A DNA stretch of 64,000 bases from Neoconidiobolus thromboides FSU 785 (taxonomy: Eukaryota; Entomophthoromycota; Entomophthoromycetes; Entomophthorales; Neoconidiobolaceae). A program made the position numbers and the translations under genes. The DNA is taken from positions 115,309 through 179,308 of the forward strand of contig MU626276.1 of NCBI GenBank assembly GCA_025603075.1. The letters are read 5' to 3'. Every line of letters begins with the position of its first letter. Position 1 is the stretch's first letter. Below are positions 24,612-37,419 of the stretch, in pieces. Below the pieces are notes generated by a model. That model worked only from the letters and a program-made list of their open reading frames with translations, was not told the DNA's origin and did not search any database.

Positions 24612-25924
24612 TTACAAAAAGTAATCTGGCAAAGGTTTTTTAGCTGGCGCTGTTCTTTCATCCTAAAAATATTTAATTTATATTTATATCTAAAGTTGCA
24701 TTAATTAAAGTTACATATGGTGCTGCATTAAAAACACGATAGTCTTGTTTAAGATTTTCATCCAATTTTAATATTGCTGCTACATTTCCACAACTAAATA
24801 GCTATTATTATATATAATTTGTTAATGATAAAATTTTACCGATAACAATAATTTGGTGCCGACCAAACAGTCACTACTTTTCCATCGAACATTCTTTTAT
24901 AACCTTCCATAACTAATTGATGTGCTCTTGCAACTAATTGTAATCCATTTCGATGCATAAACTAACTATTTAATTATCTTATAAATAACACATTAAGTAT
25001 TTACCTTTTCTGTGACATTTCCTCCAAACAGGCAACCTGCTCCTCTTGGACTTACTCTCCATCCTTCAACATCTATTATATATATTAATAAATCCCTCTT
25101 TTGACCATTTTAAAAAAATACCATCTGGATCTGACCATAGCAAATCACACATTGCACCTTCATGTGGCACCTCTTGTTTGCGATCAATTGTTCTAATCTT
25201 AAAACTAATTTAATTGGAACTTTTAATAAATAATTTATTACCTGATCTAAAAAATCAATCTTTGGTGATAGTCCACCATGGACACATAATACTCTATCAT
25301 CAATGATAGCTGATAACGAAAGGTAATCAAACACTTCACAACAATATCGCCACACGTTGGCTGAGCCATATTTCCTAAAACATTCATCATAAAATCCATA
25401 AACTTGGGTAATTTGTCTAGATTCATGATTCCCTCTTATCAATGTCATTCGGTCTGGATACCTTACTTTTAAAGCTAGTAAAAGTAAAAATGTTTCTACA
25501 CTATTAAAACCTCGATCTACAAAATCACCTTTATAATTATGTTATTACTTTGTTAATATAATTTAAAATTTTATCTACCTAGAAAGATGTAGTTAGTATC
25601 TGGGCAAGGACCTCCAACTTTAAATAGTTCCATTAAATCATGAAATTGACCATGAATGTCGCCACATATCTATAATATATAATTGAAGTTTTAATAAAAA
25701 TAAAAACTAAATATTACTATATTGCTAACTTACAGTAACAGGAGAATAGATTCTTAATAAGTTGCCTTCTTCTAAAAGTAGCTCCCTTGCTCTATTACAT
25801 AAAGATTTGACTTCGTTTTCTGGAATGATTTGACACTTTCGCAATGTTTCGATTTGTCTTTTAAAAAATTGAGTTGATTAAAAGTATACTTACTATTGAA
25901 TTACCTATCCAATTCTGAATTCAT
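24612..25924 (-). CDS. PPH3: Serine/threonine phosphatase PP4 catalytic subunit
   Basis: PPP-family phosphatase that reverses DNA-damage checkpoint phosphorylation in yeast. Nine exons: 25905-25924, 25734-25857, 25579-25669, 25242-25528, 25122-25197, 25005-25072, 24840-24961, 24715-24793 and 24612-24662; 305 residues (human PPP4C 307). Metal and catalytic motifs: [69 protein letters not shown] and [16 protein letters not shown].. The start [16 protein letters not shown] and [12 protein letters not shown] favour PP4 over PP2A and PP6. Ends in DYFL, the methylated C-terminus of the group. Confidence 0.96.
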
Positions 25925-26357
25925 TTTTAAATAATAATTTAATAGAAAAAATAGAAAAAGTAGCAGGATAGAAAAAGAGTTTTGTTCCCTTTTTGATCTA
26001 GCTTTTTAATTAAAAATATGCTTAAATATGAAGATTTAAATGGTATATTTTTTGCAATATTTTAGATCAGATAAATAACTGATTAATTCAAGTATTTGAA
26101 CTCGTATTGTATTTTTAATTTTGAGAATAATCTTATTGTGCTTAGCGTACTTAGTATCTAATATAATAAATAAAGTAAATTAAAAAATATTTTATAATAT
26201 AACATTTATTTATATCAATTTTGATAAAATTTCAGTTTGAATTTGAATTTTTTATTATTTATAAATAGAAAAAAGATATTTATCGCACATTAATTTTTTA
26301 ATATTTTTGGCTCTAATCGCTAAATAAAAATAATTAATAATCGCAAAATACATACAT
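25925..26357. other. Spacer between PP4 and copper-fist gene
   Basis: 433 bp, AT-rich; 5' flank of PP4 and 3' flank of the next gene. Nothing recognised. Confidence 0.5.
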
Positions 26358-27874
26358 CTACCTTATAGTCGACCCATAGATATACTCTAAAAAGTATGTT
26401 AAGTCAAATTCGATATTAACTATGTCTACTTACCTGTACACTCATCTTTTAAACAATCATTACAATCTTCTTTTGACTGATAACAACCACAGCCACATGT
26501 TCTAATTCCATCTCTATCAACATATTCAGTATCCGGTCCAAGGTTTGGTTTACAACATCCCCCTCCCGTAGTAGAGCATCTGCAACCATCTCTACAATTA
26601 TTACATCTTGAGTCAATTTTAACTGCTTTACTTCTATCAGCGTCTCTAGTTTCTTTATCTCTAGAAGGTCGGCAACAACTGGGGATCTTATCATCTGGAG
26701 ATTCTTTACGATAAATACTTTTAAGTTGTTCTTCAGTTGCAGGCTCATTAAATCTAGCGATTAAATTTGAATTGATTGAAGCTTGCTGTAATTTATCTTG
26801 TCCATAAGTTAGAAGTGAGAACTCTTTGGTAATATACGATACTGAATTTTCGTCAAATGTATCTGATTTAGCTGGTGATTTACTACTACAGCATTCTTTT
26901 TCTTTAATACCTGGGCTTATTGAACCTTCTGATGACATACCACCACAGCAACCGCCTTTTTTAGGTAAACTAGGATCACTCAAATTAGTCGTAGCTTTAT
27001 CTCCAGGTGTTCTACAACATATACAAATTTTTCCATTTAAACAGCAATTACAAGGGTTAAGTAAATTATCTAAACTTAGTTTTGAACCTTCAAAAATTGA
27101 AGGTGCAACACTTTTGCAACCACATGCACAGAAGCTTTTAGATACTATTTTTCCATTTACTGATTTGATAAATTTTCCAGGATGCTCTTTCTTTTTTGAG
27201 CTACAGCAAGATCCTTCCTTTTTTTCGTTTATGCTCTTACTGTTCACACTTATCGAATTGGAGATGACTTGAACATTCTGGGCTTGAGTTTTAACTAAGC
27301 TAAAATTATCTGTTTTTTTATTCTCAACTAGAGTTTCATCTCCATTCTTTGGTGTACAGCAACTTGATACCGTAATATCGCTTCCAACGGCTATCTTTTG
27401 CTCTGATTTTGGTCTACAAAATTTGGTTGTTGGCGTATCACAAATCAATTCACAGCACTGACAATGGCTGGATTTTGAACAGTCACAAGGATTTAATAAA
27501 TCTTCAACTAAAATAATGAATAAACAATTTGATAACTGGATTAAAATTAACTACCTTTTAAGCCGCCGTTTGAGTCTCTCTTGCCACCAGGTGGTGTACA
27601 TGAAGGATGAGCACCCTGGCCTTAAAAATTGAATTTAATGTATGGCAATGTTTTTTGTATATCAATTCTTACCCAACTGTGCTCTTTCTGCACATATACA
27701 TTTTATATGCAATTTTTTCGTTTTTCTTAACTCCCTACAATGAGCACATTGTGTTATTGGTCTTCCTTTTTTTCTTATTTCAATTTGAGGGCGATCACTA
27801 TGCTGACATGTAGAAGCACGATGGCCTTTGATACATGTGGCACAGGAAAATTTGATGCCATTAATGACAACCAT
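26358..27874 (-). CDS. Copper-fist transcription factor with many Cys clusters
   Basis: Copper-sensing DNA-binding regulator (Ace1/Mac1/Cuf1 family). Exons 27673-27874, 27555-27620, 26434-27507 and probably 26358-26386 give 456 residues. The first 60 residues are a textbook copper fist: MVVINGIKFSCATCIKGHR, Cys11, Cys14, Cys23 and His25 as zinc ligands, KGRP (36-39) for the minor groove, and CAHC then CIC further on. Beyond it lie repeated Cys blocks: CDCSKSSHCQCC, CNCCLNGKICICC, CACGCKS, CRCSTTGGGCC and CGCGCYQSKEDCNDC, which resemble the copper-binding CxC blocks of Mac1/Cuf1. The last intron (GTAAGT...TTTTTAG) keeps phase but its 9-residue exon is not independently supported; otherwise the gene ends at a TAG at 26426. 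Activator or repressor role cannot be told. Confidence 0.9.
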
Positions 27875-28956
27875 CTTTTTTAATGGATTTAATTTAAGGT
27901 TTGGTTTGTAAAATAGATTATTATAATTTTAAAGTTATTATAAAATAGTAGGGAAGGTTTAGAACATCTTAGATCCTAAAAAGGAAGTTGGTTAGAAAAA
28001 AAAGAAGGTTTTATGCTTACGATTGCACCAATTAAAAGGAGATAGATTTATTAATTTAGTCCTATTATTTTATTTCCTGATTACTAATAATTTCATTTTG
28101 TAAATGAACTTAGATCAAAAAATCCAGACATTTGGTTTTATAAAAAAATTGGAACGTTTTTTACCTTTATCTATTATTAAGGCTATCTATTTAACATAAT
28201 AGGTGCATCAAAAACAAATTAAGCATTATTGAAATATATAATTTAAATATATTTAAATTATATTCTAAACTTAACTTTAACAAATATTATTATTTAAAAA
28301 TCTGCTCGCTTTAAAAATATTTTAATTAACGCTGTATTAGTCATTTGTTTTCTAAAACAAAATAAAATAAAATAAAATAAAATTTGAAATAGCTATCAAA
28401 GTATTATTAATTTCTTGGCTTTAACTTTGAACCTTTAAGTCATGTTTACTAATATGTGGTGAACCAGATTTATGCATTATTGAGATTATTACTACTATAG
28501 TTTGAAAACAAATATTTTATTTTTTATTTTTAAATATTATATTTAATTGATATCCTCTTATTTATACTAAGCTTTTATTTGTTTTGTAAAAATACAATAA
28601 GGGGATGTTTTCTTGTGTTTAAGAATTTTACTACAATCTTTCCACTCAAATAGTGCTTAAAAAATGGAAAAATAATGAAATTAAAAAAAAAATCCCCATA
28701 ATCTAATCTTTATTTTTATACAATAATTTTTGTAAAATTTAACTTCCTAATTTTTAATAATTTTATTAAACTTTATTTAAACTTGTAATATGTCTTTATT
28801 TGAACTTTTGATCTAATTTTTTTTATAATTGTTTGAAATACTATTATTACATTTAACATTATTTTGTGTTTTTAAACTCTTAATTTTATTCTTTTTAAAA
28901 TCCGAATATTAAAAAATTCATTTATTTTCATAAAAATAGTTAACTACAAATTAATT
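27875..28956. other. Spacer between copper-fist gene and EAF1, one repeat copy
   Basis: 1.1 kb with a short AAAAT run (about 28361-28382) and copy E of the repeat family. No gene seen. Confidence 0.55.
28599..28701 (+). mobile_element. MITE-like element, copy E
   Basis: Ends AAGGGGATGTTTT and AAAATCCCCATAA; interior GTGTTTAAGAATTTTACTAC and CACTCAAATAGTGCTTAAAA, almost consensus. Confidence 0.88.
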
Positions 28957-31900
28957 TCAAGAATGGGAATTAGAAGGTGGGTTGGGTGGTAACTGAGGGT
29001 TAGAAGTGTCGGGTGCAGGATGAATAGTTGGTTGATTAGAACTCCTTTGCAATTGCTGTTGTTGCAACTGTTGTCTTTGTTGTAATTGTTGCTGTAGGAT
29101 ATGATTCGCTTGAATCTGCTGTTGCTGTAAAAATTGGTTTGCCATAGCTGCTTGTTGTGCCATCAACTGTTGATTATAAGGAATTCGCATTGGGTTTTGT
29201 CTTGGTGTTGAAGTGTTACCATTAAATGCAACGAATTGCATTGGGTGTGGTGAATTAATATTAGTTTGTGAGGGAGGTGCTGGGGTCGGGGTTTGATTGG
29301 GTAAAATGGGAGTAGCACTTGCATTTGTAACGTTGTGTGGAGATTCCGCTTGTCCAGCTTTGCCAGCCCCCTTTTTCTTCGATCCTTTCTTCCCTTTAGT
29401 AGCCCGTTGCTTAGTTTGTTTTGCTGGTTGACCTCCTTGCGTGGTCTATAATAGATAAGTAAACTCATTATAAAAATATATTAAAATGTTACAGGTTGGG
29501 TTGGAGCCGAAGCTACAGGGGTAGCTGTAGTTGTTCCATCTGAAATAAATATTAATATTAAATTTTTACTTAAATGATTTACTATTATTCATAGAAATTG
29601 GCATTCTGTTACGAAACATAGGATTCTGCATTTGTGCCAGTTGATTTAAGGTTGCTTGGTTAAGCTGCATAGGATTAATATTATTTGGATAATTACCACT
29701 TCCGGGTCTGATCATCCCGTCTTGAATTTGTTGTATTAATCTCCTTTGTGCTTCTGCTAATATTCTAGGATCTCCCGGATTGGCCTGTAAATTATTATTA
29801 AAAGGTGTCTAGAAAGTATTTTATTAACTCACTTGCTGGCCACTATTTGAACTATGTGGTAATTGTGTATTCTGTATATTATTTATCATTGAATTGTGCT
29901 GCATTTGCAATGCTCTCTGATATAATATAGCATTCTGAGTATTTTGCATATGCGTAGCTAAAGCAATACCTTCCGGAGAGTTCAAATTGAGCTGATTCAT
30001 ATTAATGCTTGGCCTCAAATTATTTAATCCTTGAGGTAATCTTCCTCCATTTCTAGCAGCAGCAGCGGCTTGTGCAAACAAAGCAGGATTTGAAAGAATA
30101 TTTGGTGGTATATATCCAAGTGCTGCATATTGAGATGGATGTAGACCTTGCGGGATATTTGGTTGGATGATGTTATTATTTCCATTTGTTTGACCAGCCT
30201 GATAGTGTTCAGCAATGATTCTAGCCGCATTACTAGCTCTAGCCAAAGGAATGTTCCCAAGTGCATTCCGCATAGCATTTGGAATATTTTGGAAGTTTGT
30301 AGGAAACCCAGGCCTTAATACAGGATAAGGCCGCCCACCAATTGTATTCGGTCTTGAAATTGCGATAGGCGGTTGTCCTGGTTGGATTTGAGGTTGAACC
30401 TATAAAGATGTGTAAACAAATAAATACTAGTACAAAGCAACGATAAATAATTACTTGTTGAGTACTTTCTTCTTTTTGATCCATCCTTCTTTTAGATATT
30501 GGATCCTCGAGTACTTTAGCTTTTATCAAATCAATCGGATTTATAAAAGAAAGCTGAGTACTAGAAGATGGAGCATCAGACATAATCCCAGATGTATTAT
30601 GTGAGTTCGCTGATAGTCGATTTTGTTAGATTAATTTATATTGCTAAACTGTAATTACCTGTATGCGTGTCTTTCTTTTTCATGGACTTCTTCTTTACAG
30701 TTTCAAATGCGGCAAACCTTGAAGAGGTACGTTTCTTTTCATCATGTGCATTATTTGTATTATTTATCAAATTTAAAGAATTAGAGTTATTATGATCATT
30801 GCTCTGAGCAGCTGAATTGGTTGGTGATGTATTTGAAATAAAAGACCATCTTTGAGAACAATCTTGAGCTTTTCTTTTTTGTGATGAGTATAAATTTGAA
30901 TTATTGTTAAGCAAAGTAGCTAAAAGATCCCAATTGAAAGAAAGTTCTGAAGCCCTTTTTCTTATGAAATTATCCTCAATTGAATTCCATGATGGTTCAA
31001 ATTTATTTGATTTGATATTTGCTGCATTCTCTTTCGTAGTTAATGTGGCAGCATTTGTTCGTGTTTTGTTTAAAAGTACTATTTTGTTATTATATAATAA
31101 ATAAACTATTTAGTATTAACACTTACATGGTAAATCTGAAAATGCTTGGAAATCCAGATTGGAATAGTAAGTTGAAGAATCAAATGGCAAATCATTTATA
31201 AAAGGAGCAGATAAACTTGAATTGGGAATTTCATCTTGAAAAATAACAAAAGTATCTACCAGCCTTTGAATCGGAACAATCGAACCATGCTCTATTATAT
31301 CTTGATAATTCTCAGTGTTAAGGTTGTCAAGTGTATATGTGAGCATATTTTCATAAAATGGATTATTTTCAGTTTCACCTGCTATTGATTCAGATTTTAA
31401 AGAAATATCGAAAATGCTTGAAGGGATCATGTCAACTTAATAAAGTTAAAATATATAAGCGAATAAGCGAATTAAGTTACCATTAGTATCTTTTTTCCTA
31501 ACATTTACAGTACCATCATTTTTGAAAAATGTTTTTGTTACATGAAGTGATTTATCAGAAGCATTATGCCAATCTAAAACAGCGTCTGCTATCGTTTTGG
31601 CCATAGAAACCTTGTACTTTTTTTCTTCAACAAAATCTGCTTGCATCCACATCTAAAAACAATGTCAAAATCTAATAATTTAGTACAAACAGCAATCTTA
31701 CAGCTTCATCTAGAAGATTATCCCAATGAGTTTTCGGCCTTTGTATGGTAGGTTGTCGACTAAATTGCTTATAACTCCACTCGTTCTTTGCAGCCAAATT
31801 TTCAATTTTTTCATAAAGCTCACAAATTCTAGAATCGGAATCTTGTACCTATTAATATATTATAAGCATTCATACTTCAAAAGCATTAATATCTCATGGT

Positions 31901-33044
31901 AAGTTTAATACCTTCCAATCGTCAGTTGATAATGCTCGTGTAGAACTGGCTACTTGTATATTTAATGGTTTAGATACAACTTTAGAAACGACCTCTTTCA
32001 AATCAAAGGAACGCTGGCTCATATGTGCTTTATTTATTTTGTTTATCACGTCTTTGGCTAAAGACGCTTCTGGAAGTTCATCCAAGTTTTCTTGTGTCTT
32101 ACCAATACTAAAGGGCATAGATCTTGGTTTGATATAGGATTTAGAATGAAATTGGAGAGACTAACATAAGTTTTAATATGTAATCTGTTTTTGAAAAAAT
32201 TATAATACCTCAAACAACTCCCTCGCTTTTTTTAAGTAGTTTTCTCTAATACTGCCTTTACTGTACTCGTCTTCAGTGTTATCACCTAGAATTTCTTAAC
32301 ATTATATGTTGTTTAATATTAGATTTACGTAATTTTTAAATAGCAACATACCCTAAATTAGGTTAGATAAAATAATCAGTAACAAAACTTAACTTACTGT
32401 ATTCGCTTTTTCTTTAATGAATGAATTTGAGTTATCACTAACAAGTAATTAGAATTAAACAGACATTGGATCAAGCTTAAATACCTGTATGTACCCGATT
32501 CTTCGAATTTGAGAGGCATAGAGGTCCTTCTTCTCTGAAAATTGTTTTTTTTAAAGATGGAAAAATGGTCTGGACTATGGGTTTTTGTAGCTAAAGTGTT
32601 GTTAGTATTGATATGAATAAAGCAAGTAATAAGGTATACAAATTATCTCATCTTGTAATCCCAGAATATTTGAATCCTTACTTGAATTAGGATCACTCTC
32701 GTTTCCATTTCCGTTTTCATGATCATTAATTAATACTGATTCATCAACAGTTAACTCATCTTATAATTTTAAAAAAATATTATCCATTGTTTAAATATTA
32801 TCTACCTGACATATAAGACTCGTCCAATTTTTCAACTATAGCTGAAGATGCATTTGGTGACTTGATTAATGTCAAATATTTTGGATTAAACTCATTTTGC
32901 GCTTCAGAAATATCAAAATTAAAAGCTTCCTCAGACTTTAAACCTGGTTTAAGTTTTCTATCAATTTTTAGTTTTAATAATGAAAAATAATTTAAAATAC
33001 TCTAATTTGTTTATTTCAAAAAATGATGCTTCTTCTTTATACAT
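28957..33044 (-). CDS. EAF1: NuA4 scaffold subunit Eaf1/Vid21
   Basis: Platform subunit of the NuA4 histone acetyltransferase complex (HSA-SANT protein, EP400-like). I model 17 exons and 1098 residues: 33001-33044, 32806-32957, 32640-32759, 32485-32590, 32398-32437, 32352, 32209-32285, 31912-32160, 31702-31848, 31481-31652, 31127-31435, 30659-31078, 30455-30609, 29833-30399, 29583-29784, 29493-29539 and 28957-29445. The HSA domain (about 300-350) reads HWDNLLDEAMWMQADFVEEK then AKTIADAVLDWH; the SANT/Myb domain (about 502-560) reads WNSIEDNFIRKRASEL and CSQRWSF; the C-terminal 450 residues are Gln/Asn/Pro-rich, as in yeast Eaf1. Ends in TGA. The first 150 residues have no landmark, so the start and the 1-nt exon at 32352 are tentative. 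Confidence 0.9.
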
Positions 33045-33723
33045 AACAGTCTAAGGGAGTGATAAATAATTGAACTTGAAATTTAACCGCTATACTTTTA
33101 AGTTTAGCGTTTATAGCTATGTGAAATAACCAAAGCTGTTCAGTTTGTTATTAAAGGGATGTATAAGTAAATAAAAATTATATAAAATAATATCCTTGGT
33201 ATGAAGGTGTGACTATATAGCTGGGACTTTATTATATGTCCTTTGAAATTTTAATCCCTTTTCAATCCTTTGTCACTTCAAATCGTAACTTTTTTGCAGT
33301 CGATTTCTAGCAAAAATTAATCTCAATCCTGTCCTTAAATTTTTGAAGTTTATCGCAAAATTCAATTTTTGAATTTAACTTTAGATGCTCAGAATAATTA
33401 TTATAGAAGCATATGAATTTTTGTATAAAATGAAATGAATATAACCTTACACTATACTTTTTATCTATATAATTTAATCCTTTATATTTGACCTTCGAAT
33501 AATGTAAACCTTTTTTCAATATCCACACTTTATATATTCTCATACTTTAACTATAATAGATAGAAAAATGATTTGGATGTTTTTACCATAATGAAAATAT
33601 ATGAAAAAATATCATTTGAATAATCTTAAAGGTAGTTCTATAAATAAGCCACTTTTTATCATTTATTATTAACATGTTATAAATTTTGAATATAGTTTTA
33701 AATATAACAAATTATTTGACATT

Positions 33724-33827
33724 ATATGGGGCTGTTTTTGTTTTCATTATTTTTCCATTTTTTAAGCACTATTTGAGTGGAAAGATTGTTAGTAAAATTC
33801 TCAAATATAAAAACACGGCCTCATATC
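33724..33827 (-). mobile_element. MITE-like element, copy F
   Basis: Ends ATATGGGGCTG and CGGCCTCATAT; interior TTTAAGCACTATTTGAGTGG. One base change in the left GGGGATG and a compensating-looking change at the right. Confidence 0.87.
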
Positions 33828-33867
33828 ATAATTATTAAACTTTTATTAGTTTTGAAAGGCATTAGAA

Positions 33868-33974
33868 CATATGAGGATGTTTTTTTGATTTCATTACTTT
33901 TCCATTTTTTAAGCGTTGTTTAAGTAGAAAGATTGTTAGTAAAATTCTTAAACACAAAAATACATCACCATATA
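33868..33974 (-). mobile_element. MITE-like element, copy G
   Basis: Ends CATATGAGGATG and ACATCACCATAT; same orientation as F. The interior TTTAAGCGTTGTTTAAGTAG is slightly diverged. Confidence 0.87.
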
Positions 33975-34380
33975 TATTTGAATAGATAACGTTTGAAAGT
34001 TTATAATGAAATTATTAAATTTTATTTTATAAAACAACAGAAGCAATCATAATATAACATATTTTAGATTTGAATTTTCAAATAATATACTCGAAATTTA
34101 TATTGTATTTAGTTATAAACCCTTAAATCTAAAGTGCAAATAATAATAAAAAATAAAATAAAAAATAAAATGCAAATAGCGATAAATTAAATATTAAGAA
34201 AAATCTTTAGGTCATAATGTTTATTTTTAAATTTAATCTTTCTTTAATAAATGTAAGCAAGGGAAGAGGGATTTTAATTTCAATAAATTATTTAAAATTA
34301 ATTTAAGTTCTTATATCAAATTTTCCAAAGCCTATAAAAACAGTATAATTTCCTCAAAGAAATTACAATAACACAATAAA

Positions 34381-35260
34381 TTACACATTAATCTTTTGGC
34401 GATATTTTACCAAGTCTTCGATAGTGATAATCTTAATATTGTATAACTCAGAAAACTTTAAACAATCATCACGTCGTTTCATAGTACCATCATCATTAAC
34501 AATCTCTCCTATAATTCCCGCTGGAAATACCCCTGATAATTTGCAAAGATCTATAATACTATTAAAATATGAATGACGTAATAAAACACATAGCTTACCC
34601 ACACATGCCTCTGTATGACCTGGTCTTTCTAGTACTCCTCCAGCAACTGCTTTAAGTGGTAAAATATGACCTGGTTTGATAAAAGCATCCCCGCTTATTA
34701 TTTTTGGATCTCCTAATGCAGCGCATGTCTTCGCTCTATCAGAAGCAGATATGCCTGTAGTTGTGCCTAAAAAAATTAAATATCGTAAGGTCAAATATAA
34801 TTTGTATAACTATAATATTTACCTTCTTTTAGATCGATCGAAACACCATAAGCAGTTCTTAATGGATCTGTTGGATTTGGTACCATTAAAGGAATATCAA
34901 GTTGCTCTAATCTTTCGGCCGTGGTTGGGGCACAAACGTAACCACTAGTATAATATAAATATTTAAACAATCATCTTTTTTAGCTTTATTTACCTTGAAT
35001 AGCGAATCAAAAACGCCATCTTTTCAGAAGTTATATGTTCAGCAGCGATAATAAGATCTCCTTCATTTTCACGGTCTTCATTATCCATTACGATTAAAAA
35101 TTCTCCCTTTGCTAGTAACAATTGGTTAACATATTGTAGTATAGTATAAAATAAAAACAGAATATTATGCTTAGTTAATAAAATACTTACCAAAACTATT
35201 TAATGCTTCAGGAATAGAATCAAACTTTTCTTTCGATATACCAACTTGATCAGTAACCAT
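34381..35260 (-). CDS. RIB3: 3,4-dihydroxy-2-butanone 4-phosphate synthase
   Basis: Makes the four-carbon precursor of the riboflavin xylene ring from ribulose 5-phosphate. Exons 35191-35260, 34994-35111, 34823-34944 and 34381-34766 give 231 residues (yeast Rib3 208). Catalytic motifs: [18 protein letters not shown] (acidic loop), [11 protein letters not shown] and [13 protein letters not shown] with the conserved His. The C-terminus [20 protein letters not shown] is typical. Not fused to a GTP cyclohydrolase II domain, as expected for fungi. Confidence 0.96.
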
Positions 35261-36579
35261 TTTTATACTATTTATTTTGAATTGAAGAAATTGAAAAAGG
35301 TTAAAATTCATCTTATTTATACTTTGTTATGATATGTTTACAGTTTTAATACTCTATAATTATAATTAGTGCTACTTAAAATTAGTAGATAATTGATTGG
35401 TTTAATTTATTCAATGGCCAATTAACTTTATGATTTAGTAATAAGTCTAAATTTGGAGATGCCTATTCTTTGACTTTTCGCCTTTATGACCAACTCCATG
35501 AAAATTTATCCTAATTATTTACATATAGTATTTTAAAAAAGGATGTGTTTCAATATAAAGTTTAAATGGTAATTATTTTATTTTATTTTATTGTTCGTTA
35601 TAATTAGCATTCATTCAATTCAATATTAATATAATTATATTAAACTTATTGTAAGAGTGTTAGATTACTAATCTGAAAATTAATTTTTTTTTATTAGAAA
35701 TCCTTACATAATCAAAGGGTTTTAATTTCGGAAGTTGGTGTAATGGGGTGTAATGGGCAAATAAAAAACCATATTATACTGATTTCAATCTAACAGATTT
35801 AACATTATCTTGCTCAAAAAAATTATGTTCTGCTTCTAATTAATAATTCAGATTTATACAGTCAAATGTTTTTATTATAAATAAAAAAATTAGTTTTACA
35901 AAACAAAAATATTTATAATAAATATTGTGCATAATAATAGAATAATTTTTATAAGTCAATTCTCTACTTTAAATTGAGTATTTTTTAAAATCAAATTAGA
36001 TAAAAAGTAGTATAGCTATAGTTCAATTACCATACTACTTTATGGTGACAACAAGTAATTAAATTTTATTATATTGTATTAGAATGTCTTATTTTTTTGA
36101 ATATTTAGTTGGTAAATTTTAACGAAGTTAAATAAAGAATGGACAAATACCCACTATTTCTACTATATTACTCCCTTCTTATTATTGATTAAAACATTCA
36201 AGCACTCAAGAATTCAAAGCTTTACAAGTCTAAAAAATACATAAACCAGATCAAAAGATATTCTCTATATCATGTCAAGGATCTTTTAATAATATGAAAA
36301 ACGTTTTACAATTTTACAAGACCAGTTAATTATAAAACTTCAAGAATTCAACAGAATATCATATTGTTCTATAAAATCCTACATTTATGGTTAAGTTTGA
36401 TCAACAAAATAAAAAAGTATTTATAATATTTTAATCAAATTTTATTTACGTATTAAACAACAATTGGAATGAGTTTCAGTGTACCCTTTATTTAACATAA
36501 TGGAATAATGAATATTTATTAACTAATATCAACTTCAACTTCTTATTCCATTACAAAAGACTGGATTTGGAATATAAAA
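35261..36579. other. RIB3 upstream spacer
   Basis: 1.3 kb, AT-rich, no repeat-family copy and no coding frame recognised. Confidence 0.5.
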
Positions 36580-37419
36580 TTAATTAGTCCAAGCGCTAAA
36601 GAGAACAGCTAATACAGAGACATTAATCAAAGACACAGTAGAGCTTGTAGCAGCTGAGTCAGTGATCACTTTCTTGATTTTAGTAGTATAAGTCATCGTT
36701 TTGGTTTGTGTAGTACCGTTGACTACTTCAGTAGATAAACTAGTACTCGTAACTTCTTCTTCAACCTCAGTAGTCTTTACACCTAAAGCTTAAATTAGAA
36801 TCGATTTATTTTCTAAATTAAATAAAAGTACCTGTTGGTGTGAATTTAGTCTTTGTTTCTATCATTTATATTTAGTACTGTTTGTTACTTTATTGTTTTA
36901 ATTTACCTTGTGGTTTATCCTTTTCTTCACTTTTAGTAGTTTTTGGAGTGTCATCTGATTTAGATGGCTCCTTAGTTGGATCTTTAGTTGGGATTGATGT
37001 TGTTTCTTTAGTTGATTCCTTGGTAGAATCTTTTGTAGGATCTTTGGTTGTTTCTTTAGTTTCTTCCTTTGTGGTAGTTTTAATAGGCTTTTCTTCAGTC
37101 TTAGTAGATCCAGTAGTGGGTTTTTCACTACTCTTAGTTTCTTCAGATTTACTTGGTGTGTCTGTTGTTTTTGTTTCTTTAGGCTTTTCAACAGTTCCTT
37201 TGCTTTTAGATTCTATATCTGATCCAGTCTCCAAGTCTGTTGCAGCTTTAAAATCATTAAATATAAATATGAAAAGTATTGAATTTATCTACCTCCTTGT
37301 ATGTTATCTGATGAAGCACTAGATACTAAAGCAACTATAATATTATTAATATATGATGTATATAAATAGTAAGCTTCATTACTTAAGATAGCGAATAATA
37401 AAGTATGTGAAAATTTCAT
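36580..37419 (-). CDS. GPI-type Thr/Lys-rich mucin-like surface protein
   Basis: Five exons (37383-37419, 37293-37334, 36907-37245, 36832-36858, 36580-36782), 215 residues. Once introns are removed the N-terminus becomes a clean signal peptide (MKFSHTLLFAILIALVSSAS). The middle (about 30-140) is Thr/Lys/Ser/Pro/Glu-rich with loose KDPTKDSTKESTKET repeats, a likely O-glycosylated stalk. The C-terminus DSAATSS followed by the hydrophobic tail VSLINVSVLAVLFSA fits a GPI-attachment signal. Probably a plasma-membrane or wall protein; no enzymatic domain. All introns are phase 1, like those of the neighbour at 38190, which has the same architecture: the two look like relatives. Confidence 0.82.

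Larger units (their letters stand above)
33045..34380. other. Spacer EAF1-RIB3 with two adjacent repeat copies
   Basis: 1.3 kb. Copies F and G lie about 40 bp apart in the same orientation. A 78-residue minus frame (33307-33543) looks like chance. Confidence 0.55.

Noticed and set aside
26826-27272. 148-residue plus-strand ORF over the copper-fist gene
   Set aside because: Antisense shadow of a Cys-rich coding exon; no family resemblance and opposite strand to a clear gene.
33307-33543. 78-residue minus ORF in the EAF1-RIB3 spacer
   Set aside because: No recognisable domain, AT-biased composition typical of chance frames, no supporting exon neighbours.
36882-37322. 146-residue Val/Ser/Leu-rich plus-strand ORF
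   Set aside because: Antisense of the Thr/Lys-rich stalk of the minus-strand mucin-like gene.
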